Shown piece by piece: positions 9,619 through 20,936 of a stretch of 64,000 bases of DNA. This stretch comes from Saccharopolyspora erythraea NRRL 2338 (GTDB lineage Bacteria > Actinomycetota > Actinomycetes > Mycobacteriales > Pseudonocardiaceae), in assembly GCF_000062885.1 (NCBI RefSeq), contig NC_009142.1, positions 2,841,584 through 2,905,583 of the forward strand, given 5' to 3'. Every line of letters starts with the position of its first letter. Position 1 is the first letter of the stretch. A program made the position numbers and the translations under genes. The notes beneath the pieces were generated by a model. That model was not told where the DNA came from and ran no database searches. It saw nothing but the letters and a program-made list of their open reading frames with translations.

Positions 9619-10503
9619 CAACTCGTTTCAGAATGAGGTTGGTAGTTGGCGGTAGCAGATCAGGACGCATCCGAGCCGGAGGAGCCCGAGGTGGATGTCG
9701 GCGCGGCGTTCGTAGCGGGTGCGGAGGCGTTTGTACTGGTGCAGCCAGGCAAACGTGCGTTCCACGACCCAGCGGACCTTACCGAGACCGGAGCCGTGTC
9801 CGGTGTTGCGGCGTGCGATACGCGGAATGATTCCTCGTTCGCGCAGGGCTTTCCGGTGATGTTCGTAGTCGTAGGCGCGGTCGCCATAGAGCCAGCGAGG
9901 CCGTTGCCAAGGCCGACCGCGCTTACCACGGATCGTGGGCAGAGCCTCGACCAGCGGGATGAGTTGGGTGCTGTCGTGGCGGTTGCCGCCGGTGACCGTC
10001 ACTGCCAGTGGGATACCGCCGGCGTCGGTGATCACATGGTGTTTGGTGCCGGTGCGAGCCCGATCGACGGGCGAGGGGCCCGTCGCCGCCCCCCTTTGAG
10101 CGCCCGCACATGCGATCCGTCGACCACCACAGTGTTCAGGTCGAGCCGATCCAAAGCCCGAAGCTGGTCCAGCAGCAGCTCGTGCACCGCGTTGAACACC
10201 CCGGCCTCGCTCCAGTCCCGCAACCGCCGCCAGCACGTCACTCCGGAACATCCCGCCACCTCGTGCGGTAGTTCCCGCCAGGTGATCCCGGTCTTGAGCA
10301 CGAACACGATCCCGGCCAGAGCGGCCCGATCGTCGACCGGCAACCGGCCCGGGTACCGGCTCCGGCGAGGCGGACGCGCCGGGAGCAACGGCTGCACCCG
10401 AGACCACAACTGATCTGGCACCAACTCCTCGATCACACCATGACCATGCACCGAGTCGATCAACCATCGCTATCAGACACGCCCATTATTCTGAAACGAG
10501 TTG
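9619..10503 (-). mobile_element. IS5-family insertion sequence (IS427-like), complete
   Basis: 885-base element with perfect 16-bp terminal inverted repeats (CAACTCGTTTCAGAAT at 9619-9634 and its reverse complement at 10488-10503). TTA is present directly outside both ends (9616-9618 and 10504-10506), consistent with a 3-bp target duplication. Intact ends and an intact two-frame transposase suggest a recent insertion. It lies between the P450 and a protease gene, inside the cluster region. Confidence 0.92.
9628..10463 (-). CDS. IS5-family transposase, -1 frameshift ORFs
   Basis: DDE transposase in two overlapping frames. The first frame (10463 to about 10032) starts MIDSVHGHG and contains the domain with LWSRVQPLLPAR and VVVDGSHVRALKGG. 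The second frame ends at 9628 and holds TKHHVITDAGG, GDRAYD, VERTFAWL and the C-terminal CYRQLPTSF. Reading ALKGG on into ATGPSPVDRART needs a -1 shift at a run of AAA plus six G (minus strand, 10089-10097). This layout is usual for the IS427 group and argues for programmed frameshifting rather than decay. The stop lies inside the terminal repeat. Confidence 0.9.
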
Positions 10504-10644
10504 TTAATGACGACCCTCACGCGGGAAAAGACCTTTAATGCGCTCGAGGCGTGGCCAAAAGGGCACGTTCTGGGCGTGGAGATTGGTTGTTCGTGTGTGG
10601 ATGGTGTTGGCTGCGGGCCGCGGAAGATGATTTGGAGGGTTTAG

Positions 10645-11427
10645 GTGTTGCGAGGTCTGTATCCGAAGGTGATCGTCGGCGTGGTCGCCGCGGCCGCGGC
10701 GGTCGGCGTGGGCGTGGCGGTCTCCGTTCCAGCCGGCGCGGTGGCGAACGCGCGGGACGCCGAGGACGGCGCTTTTCCTTTCGCGGTCAAGTTTCTGATG
10801 ACCGACATCCCGAAAGCTGACGGCACCACCTACGACAGCGCCTGCTCTGGTGCCTTGATCGACCCACAGTGGGTGATCACCGCCGGTCACTGCTTCCACG
10901 ACGTCAACCGCAAGCCGGTGAGTGGCACGACGCCGTACGCCACGACGGCGATCGTCGGTCGAACCGATGACGCCGATACGGGCGAGGGGCACGAGCTGGA
11001 AGTGGTGGAGGTCCGGCAGTCTCCGGTCAACGACATCGCAGTCGTCAAACTGGCGGAGCCGGTCGACGACGTGCGGCCGCTGGCCTTGCGCTCGGCCGCG
11101 CCGCGTCCGGGGGAGGTTCTGGTGCTGGCCGGTTGGGGGCAGGAATCGGCCGACGCGACCGAGCCCGCCACCCATCTGCAGGTCGGCAAGGTCCAGGTAC
11201 ACGACGTGCAGGAGAACATCACGACGGTCACCGGTAGCTGGCCGAGTGCGGACACCAGCGCCTGTCCTACCGACTCCGGGGCGCCGTACTTCGAGAACGG
11301 GCCCGATGGGGATGAGCTGGTGGCGGTTGAGAGTGGTGGGCCGGAATGCCCGCACTCCCGGCCCGAGACAACGTCCAGAGTGGATGTCGTCGCCGAGTGG
11401 ATTCAGAACCAGATCAACGAATCGTAA
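10645..11427 (+). CDS. Secreted trypsin-like serine protease (S1)
   Basis: 260-residue protein with an N-terminal hydrophobic signal (about residues 8-33) ending near an Ala-rich site. The chymotrypsin-fold triad is visible: His82 in TAGHC, Asp130 in NDIAVVKL and Ser211 in TDSGAPYF. The protein is therefore probably exported and active outside the cell. The GTG start is supported by GGAGGG five bases upstream. The IS element ends about 140 bases upstream and could have displaced or altered its promoter. It faces the FAH gene and has no evident link to polyketide assembly. Confidence 0.92.
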   Translation: MLRGLYPKVIVGVVAAAAAVGVGVAVSVPAGAVANARDAEDGAFPFAVKFLMTDIPKADGTTYDSACSGALIDPQWVITAGHCFHDVNRKPVSGTTPYATTAIVGRTDDADTGEGHELEVVEVRQSPVNDIAVVKLAEPVDDVRPLALRSAAPRPGEVLVLAGWGQESADATEPATHLQVGKVQVHDVQENITTVTGSWPSADTSACPTDSGAPYFENGPDGDELVAVESGGPECPHSRPETTSRVDVVAEWIQNQINES

Positions 11428-11844
11428 GGCTCTCTCTCAGTCTGCACGCCTGCTGAAGTGCCGGTCGTGATCTGGCGTCGCTTCGTCCGAGACGTGCAGC
11501 GTAGCGTCGAAGAGGGGGGGCACCTGCGCCCGGTGGGTTGCCCCGGTACGGACGAGGTGCGCCGGCCACGTCGGCCGGTCTGCCCCGGCGCATCCCGACG
11601 GCGGCGATGACCGGGCGTGCGGCGGGGATGGAAAAAGGTGGCCGGCAGCGAATGCAGGGTGCGTATTCCTTTGAGCCGCCGATCTGAGCACCCTGCTTTG
11701 CCGAGTCGAGCAGCCGAGTCAAGTTTCCACTCGAGTACCAACCGTGAATCCGCGTGAACAACGGTCCTTGCCCGATGGCTGCCGTAGACGCGGTGGAGGC
11801 CGGCTTGGTCGAGATCAGCCCCCACCGCCCCATCACGAGTTGCC
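11428..11844. other. Convergent intergenic gap, nothing recognised
   Basis: 417 bases between the converging protease and FAH genes. Frames open on the minus strand here give low-complexity, Arg/Pro-rich translations without known motifs, and I see no perfect long hairpin. Transcription from both sides must end here. Confidence 0.5.
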
Positions 11845-12546
11845 TCAGGCCGTGAGTTCCGCCTTCGACTGGCCGTCCGCCGCCCATACCGGGTTGACCA
11901 GGCGGCCGATGCCCTCCACCTCCGACTCCACGACGTCTCCTGGCCGCAGTCCTCGCGGCGGGTCCATGAAGGCGCCGCACCCGGCCGGTGTGCCGGTGAG
12001 GATCACGTCGCCGGGCCGCAGGGTGAAGAAGCGGCTCAGGTAGGAGATCAGCTCACCGACACCGAACACCATGTCGGCGGTCGTGCCGTCCTGGACGATT
12101 TCGCCGTTCAGCCAGGTGCGTACAGCCAGCGCCTGCGGGTCCGGAATCTCGGCGGCCGGCACGACGACGTGCCCGAGCGGACAGAAGGTGTCGAGCCCTT
12201 TGCCCCGCAGCCACTGGCCGTCCGCGGTCAGCAGGTCGCGCGCTGAAATGTCGTTGGCGACGGTGTAGCCGTAGACGACTTCGAGGGCCTCGGCGGCGGG
12301 CACGTTGCGTGCCTCGGTACCGATCACGACCGCCAGTTCGGTCTCCCAGTCCACGAACCGGGTGACGGTCGTGTCGACGACGATCGGATCGCCGTCGCCG
12401 ATCACGCTGGATGACAGCTTGGGAAACAGGAACGGCACTGTCGGACGCTCGAACCCCATCTCCGCGATCGAGTCGACGTAGTTCAGTGCGACGCCGAAGA
12501 TCGTGCCGGGCATCCGCGGTACGTCCGGGTGCGGATTCAGCGGCAT
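11845..12546 (-). CDS. FAH-family hydrolase/decarboxylase-like protein
   Basis: 233-residue protein of the fumarylacetoacetate hydrolase fold. It shows GVALNY, the metal-binding acidic pair in DWETELAVVIG, YTVANDISARD, the Lys in RGKGLDTFCP and LTGTPAGCG. Members act on C-C bonds of beta-keto or 2-oxo acids (hydrolysis, decarboxylation, tautomerisation) with Mg/Mn. Its ATG lies 10 bases inside the end of the FMN oxidase gene, so it is the last coupled gene of the PKS operon. With the oxidase it may process a 2-hydroxy/2-oxo acid used or released by the pathway; this is inference. A primary-metabolism role is possible but less likely given the coupling. Confidence 0.88.
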   Translation of the reverse strand: MPLNPHPDVPRMPGTIFGVALNYVDSIAEMGFERPTVPFLFPKLSSSVIGDGDPIVVDTTVTRFVDWETELAVVIGTEARNVPAAEALEVVYGYTVANDISARDLLTADGQWLRGKGLDTFCPLGHVVVPAAEIPDPQALAVRTWLNGEIVQDGTTADMVFGVGELISYLSRFFTLRPGDVILTGTPAGCGAFMDPPRGLRPGDVVESEVEGIGRLVNPVWAADGQSKAELTA

Positions 12547-13742
12547 GAGTCTCCTCCTTCCGCATTCCCCGGACCGGCCAGCGGCCCGGGCGGCGCGAGC
12601 AGGTCCGCGGTGATCTCGGAGACGGCGCCGCTGCCGGTGAGTGCCAGGGCAAGGTCAAGTTCGGCGAGCAGACACCGCAGGACGTGGCTGACGCCCTCCT
12701 GCCCGTCCAGGGCGAGCCCGTAGACGTAGGGCCGGCCGTAGAGGACGGCGTCAGCGCCCAGTGCGAGCGCCTTGACCACGTCGCTGCCGGTGCGCACCCC
12801 GGAGTCCAGCAACACCGGCACGCCGTCGCCGACGGCGGCCCGCACGGCGGGCAACGCGTCCAACGAAGCGACCGAGCCGTCCAACTGGCGGCCACCGTGG
12901 TTGGAGACGACGAGTCCGTCCGCGCCGAGTTCCACCGCTCGTCGGGCGTCGTCGGCGTGCAGGACCCCCTTGATGACGATGGGCAGGCCGGTCAGCGAAC
13001 GAAGCCACGGCAGGTCGTCCCAGGTGAGTCCCGGGTTGGCGAAGACACGCGCCCAGTGCTCGACCACCTCCCGCTCGCCGGCGTCGGACGGCAGACCGCC
13101 CTGGAACTCGGGGTCGCTGACGAAGTTGGCGATTCCCGCGCCGTTGAGGAAGGGCAGGTACCCGTTGTCGAGGTCGGCCGGGCGGTAGCCGAAGCTGGGC
13201 GAGTCGACAGTGAGGACCAGAGCCGAGTAGCCGCTCGCCTCCGCGCGTCTGACCAGGGATTCGCACACCGCCCGATGCGCGGGCCAGTACAGCTGGAACC
13301 AGCGCGGCTGGCCCCCGGCCGCCGCCGCCACGTCCTCGAGCGGGTGGGACGCGCCGGTGGAAAGCACGAAAGGCACACCCGCGTCCGCCGCACCCCGCAC
13401 AGCGGCCAGTTCTCCTTCGGGGTGCACCACTGTTTGCGCGGCGATGGGCGCCAGGAGCACGGGTGCGGCAAGCCGCTGCCCGAACAGGGAGACCGTCAGG
13501 TCCCGCCGGGTGGCGCCGCGCAGCATTCGGGGCACCAGCCGCCACTGGTCGAACGCCTGCCGGTTGGCACGGCCGGTGGCGCCGACGCCCGCGTTGCCCG
13601 CCACGTATCCGTAGGCGTTCGCCGGGAGCACGGCCCGAGCGTGCTCTTCCATACTCGTCAACCCGGTGGGCATCCGCGGCTTGCGACCACCGGTTCCGGC
13701 CAGGTAGATGTCCCGGACCATGTCGGCGTGAGCGCGTGTCAT
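12537..13742 (-). CDS. FMN-dependent alpha-hydroxy-acid oxidase
   Basis: 401-residue TIM-barrel flavoprotein of the lactate oxidase / lactate 2-monooxygenase family; the length is near the lactate monooxygenases. Visible signatures are LRGATRRDLTV, STGASHPLEDV, the FMN/catalytic Lys in VIKGVLHADDA, and SNHGGRQLDGS with catalytic His and Arg, then LDSGVRTGSD and YGRPYVYGL. It would oxidise a 2-hydroxy acid to a 2-oxo acid (or decarboxylate it oxidatively) using oxygen. Its ATG overlaps the thioesterase stop by 4 nt and its end overlaps the FAH gene, so it is made with the PKS machinery. The substrate is unknown. Confidence 0.92.
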   Translation of the reverse strand: MTRAHADMVRDIYLAGTGGRKPRMPTGLTSMEEHARAVLPANAYGYVAGNAGVGATGRANRQAFDQWRLVPRMLRGATRRDLTVSLFGQRLAAPVLLAPIAAQTVVHPEGELAAVRGAADAGVPFVLSTGASHPLEDVAAAAGGQPRWFQLYWPAHRAVCESLVRRAEASGYSALVLTVDSPSFGYRPADLDNGYLPFLNGAGIANFVSDPEFQGGLPSDAGEREVVEHWARVFANPGLTWDDLPWLRSLTGLPIVIKGVLHADDARRAVELGADGLVVSNHGGRQLDGSVASLDALPAVRAAVGDGVPVLLDSGVRTGSDVVKALALGADAVLYGRPYVYGLALDGQEGVSHVLRCLLAELDLALALTGSGAVSEITADLLAPPGPLAGPGNAEGGDSCR

Positions 13743-14551
13743 CGTGTCTCCTGTTCAGGACCTTCGGGAGCACAGGATCCGCAGCCGGATCCTGTGCTCC
13801 CGTGTGCCAGGTCTTCGCGGATCTGGCCGGTGAGCCGTGGCGCGACGCCCGAGTTGGGGGCGGTCAGCGCGAAGTGGCCGCCGGACAGCACTTCGACGGT
13901 CAGCTCGGCCGTGGTGTGCTGTGCCCATTCCCGCATCTGTTCAAGGGTGTTCTTTGGGTCCGCGTCGGCCAGCAGGACCGTGATCGGAATCGACAGGGCG
14001 GTCTCGGGCGTGCAGACGTAGCGCAGCAGCGCGCGGTGGTCGGCGCGCAGCAGGCGCAGTGCCTCTCCAACGATGTCCTCGTCCTTCAGGAGCGGTTCGG
14101 GAATACCGCCCAAGCGACGCAGCTCGGCGACGATGTCGTTGTCACCGAGGGGGTCCAGGTCCGGCTCCTCCCAGTCCTGTGCGGGCGGCCGGGCGGCCGA
14201 GGCGAAGAGCCTCGCCACCCCTGCCCGCTGTTCGAGGAGGCGTGCCGTCTCGAACGCCACAAGCGTTCCCATGCTGTGCCCGAGCACGAACAAGGGGCAG
14301 TCGGTGTGAGCCGAGAGCTCAGCCGCGGCCTCCTCGGCGAGCTCCCCGATCTGTTCGGCGCACGGTTCCATCCGGCGTTCCTGCCTGCCGGGGTACTGGA
14401 ACGCCAGCAACTCGATGTCGTCGGGAAGTTCCGCGGACAGCCGGTTGAAGCTGTTCGCGGTGCCTCCCGCGTGGGGGAAGCAGACCAGGCGTGCGAAGGG
14501 GCTTTCCTTGGCGTGGAAGGTGCGTAGGGCTGAACGCCGGGTTCTGGTCAA
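13739..14551 (-). CDS. Type II thioesterase
   Basis: 270-residue alpha/beta hydrolase of the GrsT/RifR type. It has the FPHAGG oxyanion region, YPGRQER, the nucleophile elbow GHSMG and the catalytic His in SGGHFAL. Such free thioesterases clear stalled or misprimed acyl groups from carrier domains. Since neither PKS1 nor PKS2 ends in a thioesterase, it might also release the PKS2 product, but that is inference. Both ends overlap neighbours by 4 nt (PKS2 before, FMN oxidase after). The C-terminal tail is Gly/Ser/Cys-rich and unremarkable. Confidence 0.95.
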   Translation of the reverse strand: MTRTRRSALRTFHAKESPFARLVCFPHAGGTANSFNRLSAELPDDIELLAFQYPGRQERRMEPCAEQIGELAEEAAAELSAHTDCPLFVLGHSMGTLVAFETARLLEQRAGVARLFASAARPPAQDWEEPDLDPLGDNDIVAELRRLGGIPEPLLKDEDIVGEALRLLRADHRALLRYVCTPETALSIPITVLLADADPKNTLEQMREWAQHTTAELTVEVLSGGHFALTAPNSGVAPRLTGQIREDLAHGSTGSGCGSCAPEGPEQETR

Positions 14552-17500
14552 GACGCATCCTCGGCCGGCTCGGCGGGCATCGCGTCGGCCGCACTACCCG
14601 CGGTCCTGTCGTCCATCTGCTCCCGCAGGTGGGCGACGAGCTCGGTGGGTGTTGGCCAGTCGTAGATGAAGGTCACCGGCAGCTTTATGCCGATTTCCTT
14701 GGCGAGGCGGTTGCGCAGCTCCACCACGGTCAGCGAGTCGAAGCCGATCTGGTCGAACGCTTCGTGCGGATCGACCGCGCCGGCCGAGGAGTGCCCGAGC
14801 ACGACGGCGACCTCGTGGAGCACCTTGTCCAGGAGGGACTCCCCGCTCGTGGTTTCGGGGGCCGGTTCCGCCCCACTGCCGGGAGTGGTGGGCAGCAGGT
14901 CCCGCAGGACGGGCGAGATCGCTTCGGGCGCGGTCACCCCGTCGAACTCCCAGCGGGCGGCCACCGCCACCGGCGAGTTGCGGCGGATGGCGGCATCGAG
15001 GAGTTCCAGGCCCCGCTCCGCCGACAGCGGGGCCATCCCCGTTCGGGTCATGCGGGCGGTATCCGCACTGGTCAGGCTCGCCGTCATGCCATCGCCGCCC
15101 TCCCACGGGCCCCAGACGACCGACAATCCCGGCTGCCCCATCGATCTGCGGTACTCCACCAGACCGTCGAGGAAGGCGTTGCCCGCCGCGTAGCCGGACT
15201 GGCCCGCGGAGCCGAAAGTTCCCGCGACCGACGAGAACACGACGAACGTCGCGAGACCGAGACCTTCGGTGAGGTCGTGCAGGTTGAGCGCCGCGTCCAC
15301 CTTCGGCCGCAGCGTACGGTCGAGCTGCTGCGGGGTAAGGGTTTTGAACACACCGTCGTCGAGAACGCCCGCCGCGTGCACCACGCCGCCCAACCGGACA
15401 CCGCTGCTGGCCAGCCCTTCCAGCGCGGCAGCCAGGGCCTCCTGGTCGGCGGCGTCGCACGCCACGGTGTGTACCTCCGCCCCGAGCGCGCGCAGTTCGG
15501 CTACCGCGTGACCGGCGGGCTCGTCAGCTCCGGGAACGCGACGGCCCATCAGCACCAGTTGCCGCACGCCGTTCTCGGTGGCCAAATGTTTTGCGACCAA
15601 CCTGCCCAACCAGCCGAAGCCACCGGTGACCAGTACCGCCCTGGTGGTGTCCCAAGGCGTCTCGTCGGCCGGCAGGTCGAGAACGATCTTGCCGACGTGC
15701 CGGGCCTCGCTGAGGTAGCGGAAGGCGGCCGGCGCCTCGCGGACATCCCAGACCGACACCGGCGGCGGCGCGAGAGCGCCCTGCTCGAAGAGTTCGAGCA
15801 GCGCGACAAGCATCCGCTGGATGTGCTCGGGGCCGGGGTCGCGCACGTCGTAGGACTGGTACTCGGTGCCCGGGTGGTCGCGCGCCACCTCGTCCGGATC
15901 GCGGCGGTCGGTTTTGCCGATCTCGAGGAACCGGCCGCTGCCCGACAACAGCCGCAGGGACGCGTCGACGTACTCCCCCGCGAGGGAGTTGAGGACCACG
16001 TCAACTCCGCGACCCTCGGTGTTGTGCCGGAAGACCTGCTCGAAGTCGAGCGTTCGGGATGACGCGATGCGGTCTTCCGGCAGTCCCTGCGCCTTCAGCG
16101 CGGCCCACTTGGCGGGGCTGGCCGTGGCGTAGGCCGTAGCTCCCAGGTGGTGGGCGAGCTGGAGCGCGGCCGTGCCGACACCACCGGTGCCGGCGTGCAC
16201 CAGCACCGACTCGCCCGGGCGCAGCGCCGCGAGATCGACGAGCCCGTGGTAGGCGGTCAGATATGCCACCGGGACCGCCGCCGCCTGAGCGAAGGACCAG
16301 CCATCGGGCATGCGGCACACCAGGTTCCGGTCGGTCACCGAGACCGGCCCCACACCGGAGAACAGGCCCATCACGCGGTCACCGGGAACGATGTCGGTGA
16401 CACCCGGGCCGACGTCGAGGACGACACCTGCGCCCTCACCGCCCTGGCCTGGGTCTTCCGCCGACGCGTCGACGGAAGCGTGGACCATGCCCAGGGAAAG
16501 CAGGACGTCGCGGAAGTTCAGTCCGGCCGCCCGCATCCGCACTCGGACCTGTCCGTGCTCCAACGGCGCACCGGCTTGCGGCCACGGCTCCAGCGAGAGG
16601 TTCGTGAAGGACTCCTTGGCGACGTAGTCCAGACGCCACTGGGCCGCGTCGGCCGGCGGCGCGAGCGTGGTGCCCTGGCCCTCGGCTGTCAGGGTGGGCC
16701 GGTACGGGATGCCGCCGCGCAGGGCGGCCTGGGACTCGCCGGCCGCCAGCACGGCCGCGAGCGTGCGGCGGGATTCGTCCGTTCCGTCCTCGTCCACCAG
16801 CATGAACCGGTCCGGGTGCTCGGTTTGGACGGTGCGGAGCAAGCCCCACACAGCGCGATGTCCGAGCTCCTCGATCGTCTGCGTACCACCCACGACCACG
16901 GCACCGCGGGTGAGCACCGCGAGCTTGGTGTCGGCCAGCCGTTCGTCCGAGGTCAGCAACTGGGCGAGCTGCACGACATCATCAACGGTTTCTCGCACCG
17001 AAGAAGCCCGGGCGCCGCGGTCACCTCCCTCGCAGGGTAGGACGAGGAGTTCGGGTGCTGTTTCGCCCGAGGACAGCGCCTCGACCAAAGCTGTCCGATC
17101 GCGGTAGGTCCGCGAGGTGCCGCACTCGCCCAGGAGCAGGTCGTCCAGCCCGCCCTCGCAAGCGGTGAGCAGAGCCCAACGGCTGGTGTCCACGGGTTCG
17201 GCCAGCACGGGGAGCTGCGCCCAGGCCGGCACGAGCAGACCGTCACCGGCGTCGTCACCCCCGCTGGCACCGGCGGGCATCGGTCGCAGGACCACCGAAC
17301 CGATTGAAACCACCGGGCGACCTTGCGGATCGGCCACGTCGACGGCCACCGCGTGCGGGCCGGCCGGTGCCAGCCGGACGCGGACACGACCACCCGCGGC
17401 GGCGTGCACGCGAACGCCCGACCAGGCATAGGGCACCAGCCCGGACTCGCTGCCGTCGATCAGGCCACCGAGAGCGATCGGGTGCAGGGCCGCGTCGAGA

Positions 17501-20500
17501 AGCGCTGGATGCACGGCATGGGTGCCGGGACCCGGTCGCGGTTCGCCGGGAAGCGCCACCTCGGCGAAGACCTCCTGTCCACGTCGCCACATCGCCTCGA
17601 CCCCGCGGTAAACCGGGCCGTACACGAGCCCGCTCTGAGCCAGACCGGCATACAGATCGGCGGCAGGCATCGGAACCGGCTCGGCGTCGCGCGGTGGCCA
17701 GGTGCCGAGGTCGGGCGCCGACGGCATGGCAGCTGAGCGGGCGACGGAACCACGGGCATGGCACTTCCACGGTTCCGTGCCGCCCTCGACTCGGGAGTGG
17801 ACGGTGATGTCGCCGCTCGCGGCGACGAAAACCCGCAACTGGATCTCGGCGTCCTCCGCCACCGCGAGCGGGGTCTCCAGGACCAGTTCCTCCACGGGGT
17901 CGCCCCCTGTCTCCTCCACGGCGCGGACCGCGAGGTCGAGCAGTGCGGTGCCCGGCACCAGCACCTGACCTGCGACCCGGTGGTCGGCCAGCCACGGGTG
18001 CGAGGCCAGGGACAACCGCCCGGTCAGCAACAGACCCTCGGGTTCCGGCAGGTCAACGGCCGCGGTAAGCACGGGATGGCCGAGCGGGGTGGCTCCGGCC
18101 AGGTGTGCGGCGCCCGAAGGCGCGGAAGCGCCGAGCCAGTAGTGCTCCCGCCGGAACGCATACGTCGGCAGGGTCGTCCGGCGTGCCCCCTGGCCAGCGA
18201 AGAGCGCGGCCCAGTCGACGTCGGCTCCGTCGGCGTGCAGCCGGGAAACCGCGGTCAGCAGCGCCATGGGCTCTGGCTGCTTCTTCCGCAGGGCGGGTAC
18301 CGTCTCGTACCCCGCACGGCCGGTCCGCTGGTCAGCTCCTTCGGCAAGGCATTCGGCGGCCATCGCGGTGAGGTCGCCAGCCGGTCCCACTTCGAGGAAG
18401 CGGGCGCAACCCAGCTCCGCAAGGCTTCGCACGCCGTCGTGGAAGCGGACTGCCTCGCGCGCGTGGCGCACCCAGTGCTCGGGGTTCGCCAGCTCGCCCG
18501 GCTCCACAGGAAGACCTGTCACGTCCGAGACCACGGTGATCCGGGGCTCATGGTAGGTGATGCGCTCCGCGACGGTGCGTAACTCAGCCAGTGCGGGCTC
18601 GATGAGCGGTGAGTGGAAGGCGTGGCTGACGCGCAGCCAGGTCGCCTTCCCGCCGGTGGCCTCGAACGCTTCGACCACGCTCTCAAGCGCGCCTCGGTCA
18701 CCCGAGAGCACGGTGGCTTCGGGACCGTTGACGGCGGCCACCGAGGCCCGGTCCTCGTATCCGGCCAGCAGCGCGGCAGCCTCGCGTTCAGTCGTGCGCA
18801 GTGCGACCATCGCCCCGCCCGGCGGCAGTCGCTGCATAAGCCTGCCCCTTGCCGCCACCAGTGCGGCGGCGTCGTCGAGCGACAGAACGCCGGCGACGTG
18901 CGCGGCGGCCAGGGCGCCGACGGAGTGACCGAGCACGGCGTCGGGACTGATCCCCCAGGACTCGAGCAGCCGGCACAGGGCGACCTCGAAGGCGAACAAC
19001 GCCGGCTGCGCGTACTCGGTCCGGCCGAGCAAACCGGCCTCGGCCGAGTCCTCAGCGGCGAAAACGACTTCGTGCAGAGGACGGTCCATATGGGCGGCCA
19101 GCGCCGAGCTGACCGAGTCGAAGGCCGCTGCGTAGGCGGTGAACGTGTCGTAAAGACCGCGTCCCATCTCCGCGCGCTGCGATCCCTGCCCGGCGAACAG
19201 GAACGCGATCCGGCCCTCAACGGCTGTGCTCCGGATCGGCTCCGGGCCCTCTTCGTCACCGGCCAGCGTCCGCAGACCGGCGAGCAGATCCTCCTCGTCG
19301 CGCGCGATGAGCGCCGCGCGGTGCGTGAGGTGGCTGCGCGCGGTGGCCAAGGCGTACCCGAGGTCGACGAGCTCCGCCGAGGAGTCGGCATCCAGGTGCC
19401 TGAGCAGTGCACCGGCCTGGTCGCGCAACGACCGCTCGCTGCTCGCCGACAGCAGGCACGGGACGGCCGGGAGCCGCGGCGCGGACTTGTCGGCGGGTGG
19501 CACCGCGGGCTCGGGGGCCGCTTCCAGGACGACATGGGCGTTCGTGCCACTGATGCCGAAGGAGGACACCGCCGCTCGCCGCGGGTGGTCGTGCCGCGGC
19601 CAGGTCGTCGCCTGGTTCAAAAGCTTCATCGTGCCGCGCGACCAGTCGACGTGCGGCGTGGCCTCGTCGGCGTGCAGAGTGCCGGGCAGCACGCCGTGCC
19701 TCAGCGCCATCACCATCTTGATGACGCCGCCGACGCCTGCGGCGGCTTGCGCGTGCCCGATGTTGGACTTCAGGGAGCCCAAGAAAATCGGGTCGTCGGC
19801 GCTGCGGGCCCGTCCGTACGTGGCGAGCAGGGCCCGAGCCTCGATCGGGTCGCCCAGCGCTGTGCCCGTACCGTGCGCCTCGACCACGTCGACCTCGGCG
19901 GCCGGCACACCGGCCGCGGACAGCGCTTCGCGGATCAGGCGTTCCTGGGCAGGGCCGTTGGGCGAGGTCAAGCCATTGCTGGCACCGTCCTGGTTGACCG
20001 CGGAGCCGCGGACGACGGCCAGCACCTCGTGGCCGAGACGCTGGGCGTCGGACAGGCGCTCCAGCAGCAGGAGCCCGGCGCCTTCGGACCACACGGTGCC
20101 ATCGGCGGACGCGGAGAACGATTTGCAACGGGCGTCCGCGGCGAGACCGCGCTGCCTGCTGAACTCGACGAACGGCGTCGGGGTCGCCATCACCGTCGCG
20201 CCGCCCACGAAGGCCAGCGAGCACTCGCCGCGACGCAGCGATGTGCTGGCGAGGTGCAACGCCACCAGGGACGACGAGCAAGCCGTGTCCACAGTGATGG
20301 CGGGCCCTTCGATGCCGAAGTTGTAAGCCAGCCGCCCCGAGGCCACGCTGCCCGCGCTGCCGATGCTGAGGTAGCCCTCGTAGCCCGCGGGCGCGGGTGA
20401 CAACCGGGTCGCGTAGTCGTCGTACATGGTGCCGACGAAGACGCCCGTACGGCTGCCGCGCAGCGATTCCGGCGCGATGCCGGCGTTTTCGCACGCCTCC

Positions 20501-20901
20501 CAGGCGATTTCCAGCAGCAGTCGCTGCTGGGGGTCGATCGCGCGTGCCTCGCGTGGTGAGATGCCGAAGAAATCCGCGTCGAAGCGGGCCGCGTCGTATA
20601 GGAAACCGCCTTCCTTCACATACGAGGTGCCCGGCGCGTCGGGGTCGGCGTCGTAGAGCTCCGCCAGGTTCCAGCCGCGGTCCTCCGGGAACGGGCCGAT
20701 CGCGTCGACCTCGTCGCTGACCAACCGCCACAGGTCCGGAGCAGAGGTCACGCCACCAGGGAACCGGCAAGCCATGCCGACGATCGCGATCGGCTCGCCC
20801 TCGCGTTGCTCGAGCTGGGTGTTCGCGGATTTGAGCCGCTGGTTCTCCTTCAGGGCTGCCCGCAACGCATCGACGAGCTGGTCGTCGGAACTGGTCCCCA
20901 T
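14548..20901 (-). CDS. Type I PKS module 3 (KS-AT-DH-ER-KR-ACP)
   Basis: 2,117-residue single module. Residues 1-33 form a charged N-terminal docking coil. KS is about 36-460 with Cys in DTACSSS (near 207). AT is about 565-870; HAFHS near 760 indicates malonyl-CoA, and the elbow reads GHSVGALAA, with Ala where Glu is usual. DH has [10 protein letters not shown] near 975 and DAALH, so looks active. ER has [10 protein letters not shown] and the NADPH loop HAGTGGVG near 1570. KR has TGGFGWLG near 1760, LDD (B-type stereochemistry), Ser, and Tyr in [10 protein letters not shown] has GFDSL near 2054. The module should fully reduce its beta-carbon. There is no terminal thioesterase; the tail after the ACP is about 25 residues. 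It follows PKS1 by 35 bases and overlaps the thioesterase gene. Confidence 0.97.
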   Translation of the reverse strand: MGTSSDDQLVDALRAALKENQRLKSANTQLEQREGEPIAIVGMACRFPGGVTSAPDLWRLVSDEVDAIGPFPEDRGWNLAELYDADPDAPGTSYVKEGGFLYDAARFDADFFGISPREARAIDPQQRLLLEIAWEACENAGIAPESLRGSRTGVFVGTMYDDYATRLSPAPAGYEGYLSIGSAGSVASGRLAYNFGIEGPAITVDTACSSSLVALHLASTSLRRGECSLAFVGGATVMATPTPFVEFSRQRGLAADARCKSFSASADGTVWSEGAGLLLLERLSDAQRLGHEVLAVVRGSAVNQDGASNGLTSPNGPAQERLIREALSAAGVPAAEVDVVEAHGTGTALGDPIEARALLATYGRARSADDPIFLGSLKSNIGHAQAAAGVGGVIKMVMALRHGVLPGTLHADEATPHVDWSRGTMKLLNQATTWPRHDHPRRAAVSSFGISGTNAHVVLEAAPEPAVPPADKSAPRLPAVPCLLSASSERSLRDQAGALLRHLDADSSAELVDLGYALATARSHLTHRAALIARDEEDLLAGLRTLAGDEEGPEPIRSTAVEGRIAFLFAGQGSQRAEMGRGLYDTFTAYAAAFDSVSSALAAHMDRPLHEVVFAAEDSAEAGLLGRTEYAQPALFAFEVALCRLLESWGISPDAVLGHSVGALAAAHVAGVLSLDDAAALVAARGRLMQRLPPGGAMVALRTTEREAAALLAGYEDRASVAAVNGPEATVLSGDRGALESVVEAFEATGGKATWLRVSHAFHSPLIEPALAELRTVAERITYHEPRITVVSDVTGLPVEPGELANPEHWVRHAREAVRFHDGVRSLAELGCARFLEVGPAGDLTAMAAECLAEGADQRTGRAGYETVPALRKKQPEPMALLTAVSRLHADGADVDWAALFAGQGARRTTLPTYAFRREHYWLGASAPSGAAHLAGATPLGHPVLTAAVDLPEPEGLLLTGRLSLASHPWLADHRVAGQVLVPGTALLDLAVRAVEETGGDPVEELVLETPLAVAEDAEIQLRVFVAASGDITVHSRVEGGTEPWKCHARGSVARSAAMPSAPDLGTWPPRDAEPVPMPAADLYAGLAQSGLVYGPVYRGVEAMWRRGQEVFAEVALPGEPRPGPGTHAVHPALLDAALHPIALGGLIDGSESGLVPYAWSGVRVHAAAGGRVRVRLAPAGPHAVAVDVADPQGRPVVSIGSVVLRPMPAGASGGDDAGDGLLVPAWAQLPVLAEPVDTSRWALLTACEGGLDDLLLGECGTSRTYRDRTALVEALSSGETAPELLVLPCEGGDRGARASSVRETVDDVVQLAQLLTSDERLADTKLAVLTRGAVVVGGTQTIEELGHRAVWGLLRTVQTEHPDRFMLVDEDGTDESRRTLAAVLAAGESQAALRGGIPYRPTLTAEGQGTTLAPPADAAQWRLDYVAKESFTNLSLEPWPQAGAPLEHGQVRVRMRAAGLNFRDVLLSLGMVHASVDASAEDPGQGGEGAGVVLDVGPGVTDIVPGDRVMGLFSGVGPVSVTDRNLVCRMPDGWSFAQAAAVPVAYLTAYHGLVDLAALRPGESVLVHAGTGGVGTAALQLAHHLGATAYATASPAKWAALKAQGLPEDRIASSRTLDFEQVFRHNTEGRGVDVVLNSLAGEYVDASLRLLSGSGRFLEIGKTDRRDPDEVARDHPGTEYQSYDVRDPGPEHIQRMLVALLELFEQGALAPPPVSVWDVREAPAAFRYLSEARHVGKIVLDLPADETPWDTTRAVLVTGGFGWLGRLVAKHLATENGVRQLVLMGRRVPGADEPAGHAVAELRALGAEVHTVACDAADQEALAAALEGLASSGVRLGGVVHAAGVLDDGVFKTLTPQQLDRTLRPKVDAALNLHDLTEGLGLATFVVFSSVAGTFGSAGQSGYAAGNAFLDGLVEYRRSMGQPGLSVVWGPWEGGDGMTASLTSADTARMTRTGMAPLSAERGLELLDAAIRRNSPVAVAARWEFDGVTAPEAISPVLRDLLPTTPGSGAEPAPETTSGESLLDKVLHEVAVVLGHSSAGAVDPHEAFDQIGFDSLTVVELRNRLAKEIGIKLPVTFIYDWPTPTELVAHLREQMDDRTAGSAADAMPAEPAEDAS

Positions 20902-20936
20902 CGCGTTGTGCTCCGTAACTTTCGGCTCGGGGTGGA

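Noticed and set aside
18613-20400. Long plus-strand open frame (595 codons) opposite PKS2
   Set aside because: Antisense shadow caused by GC-rich third positions; Arg/Gly/His-rich translation without domains, while the minus strand carries a clear KS-AT.
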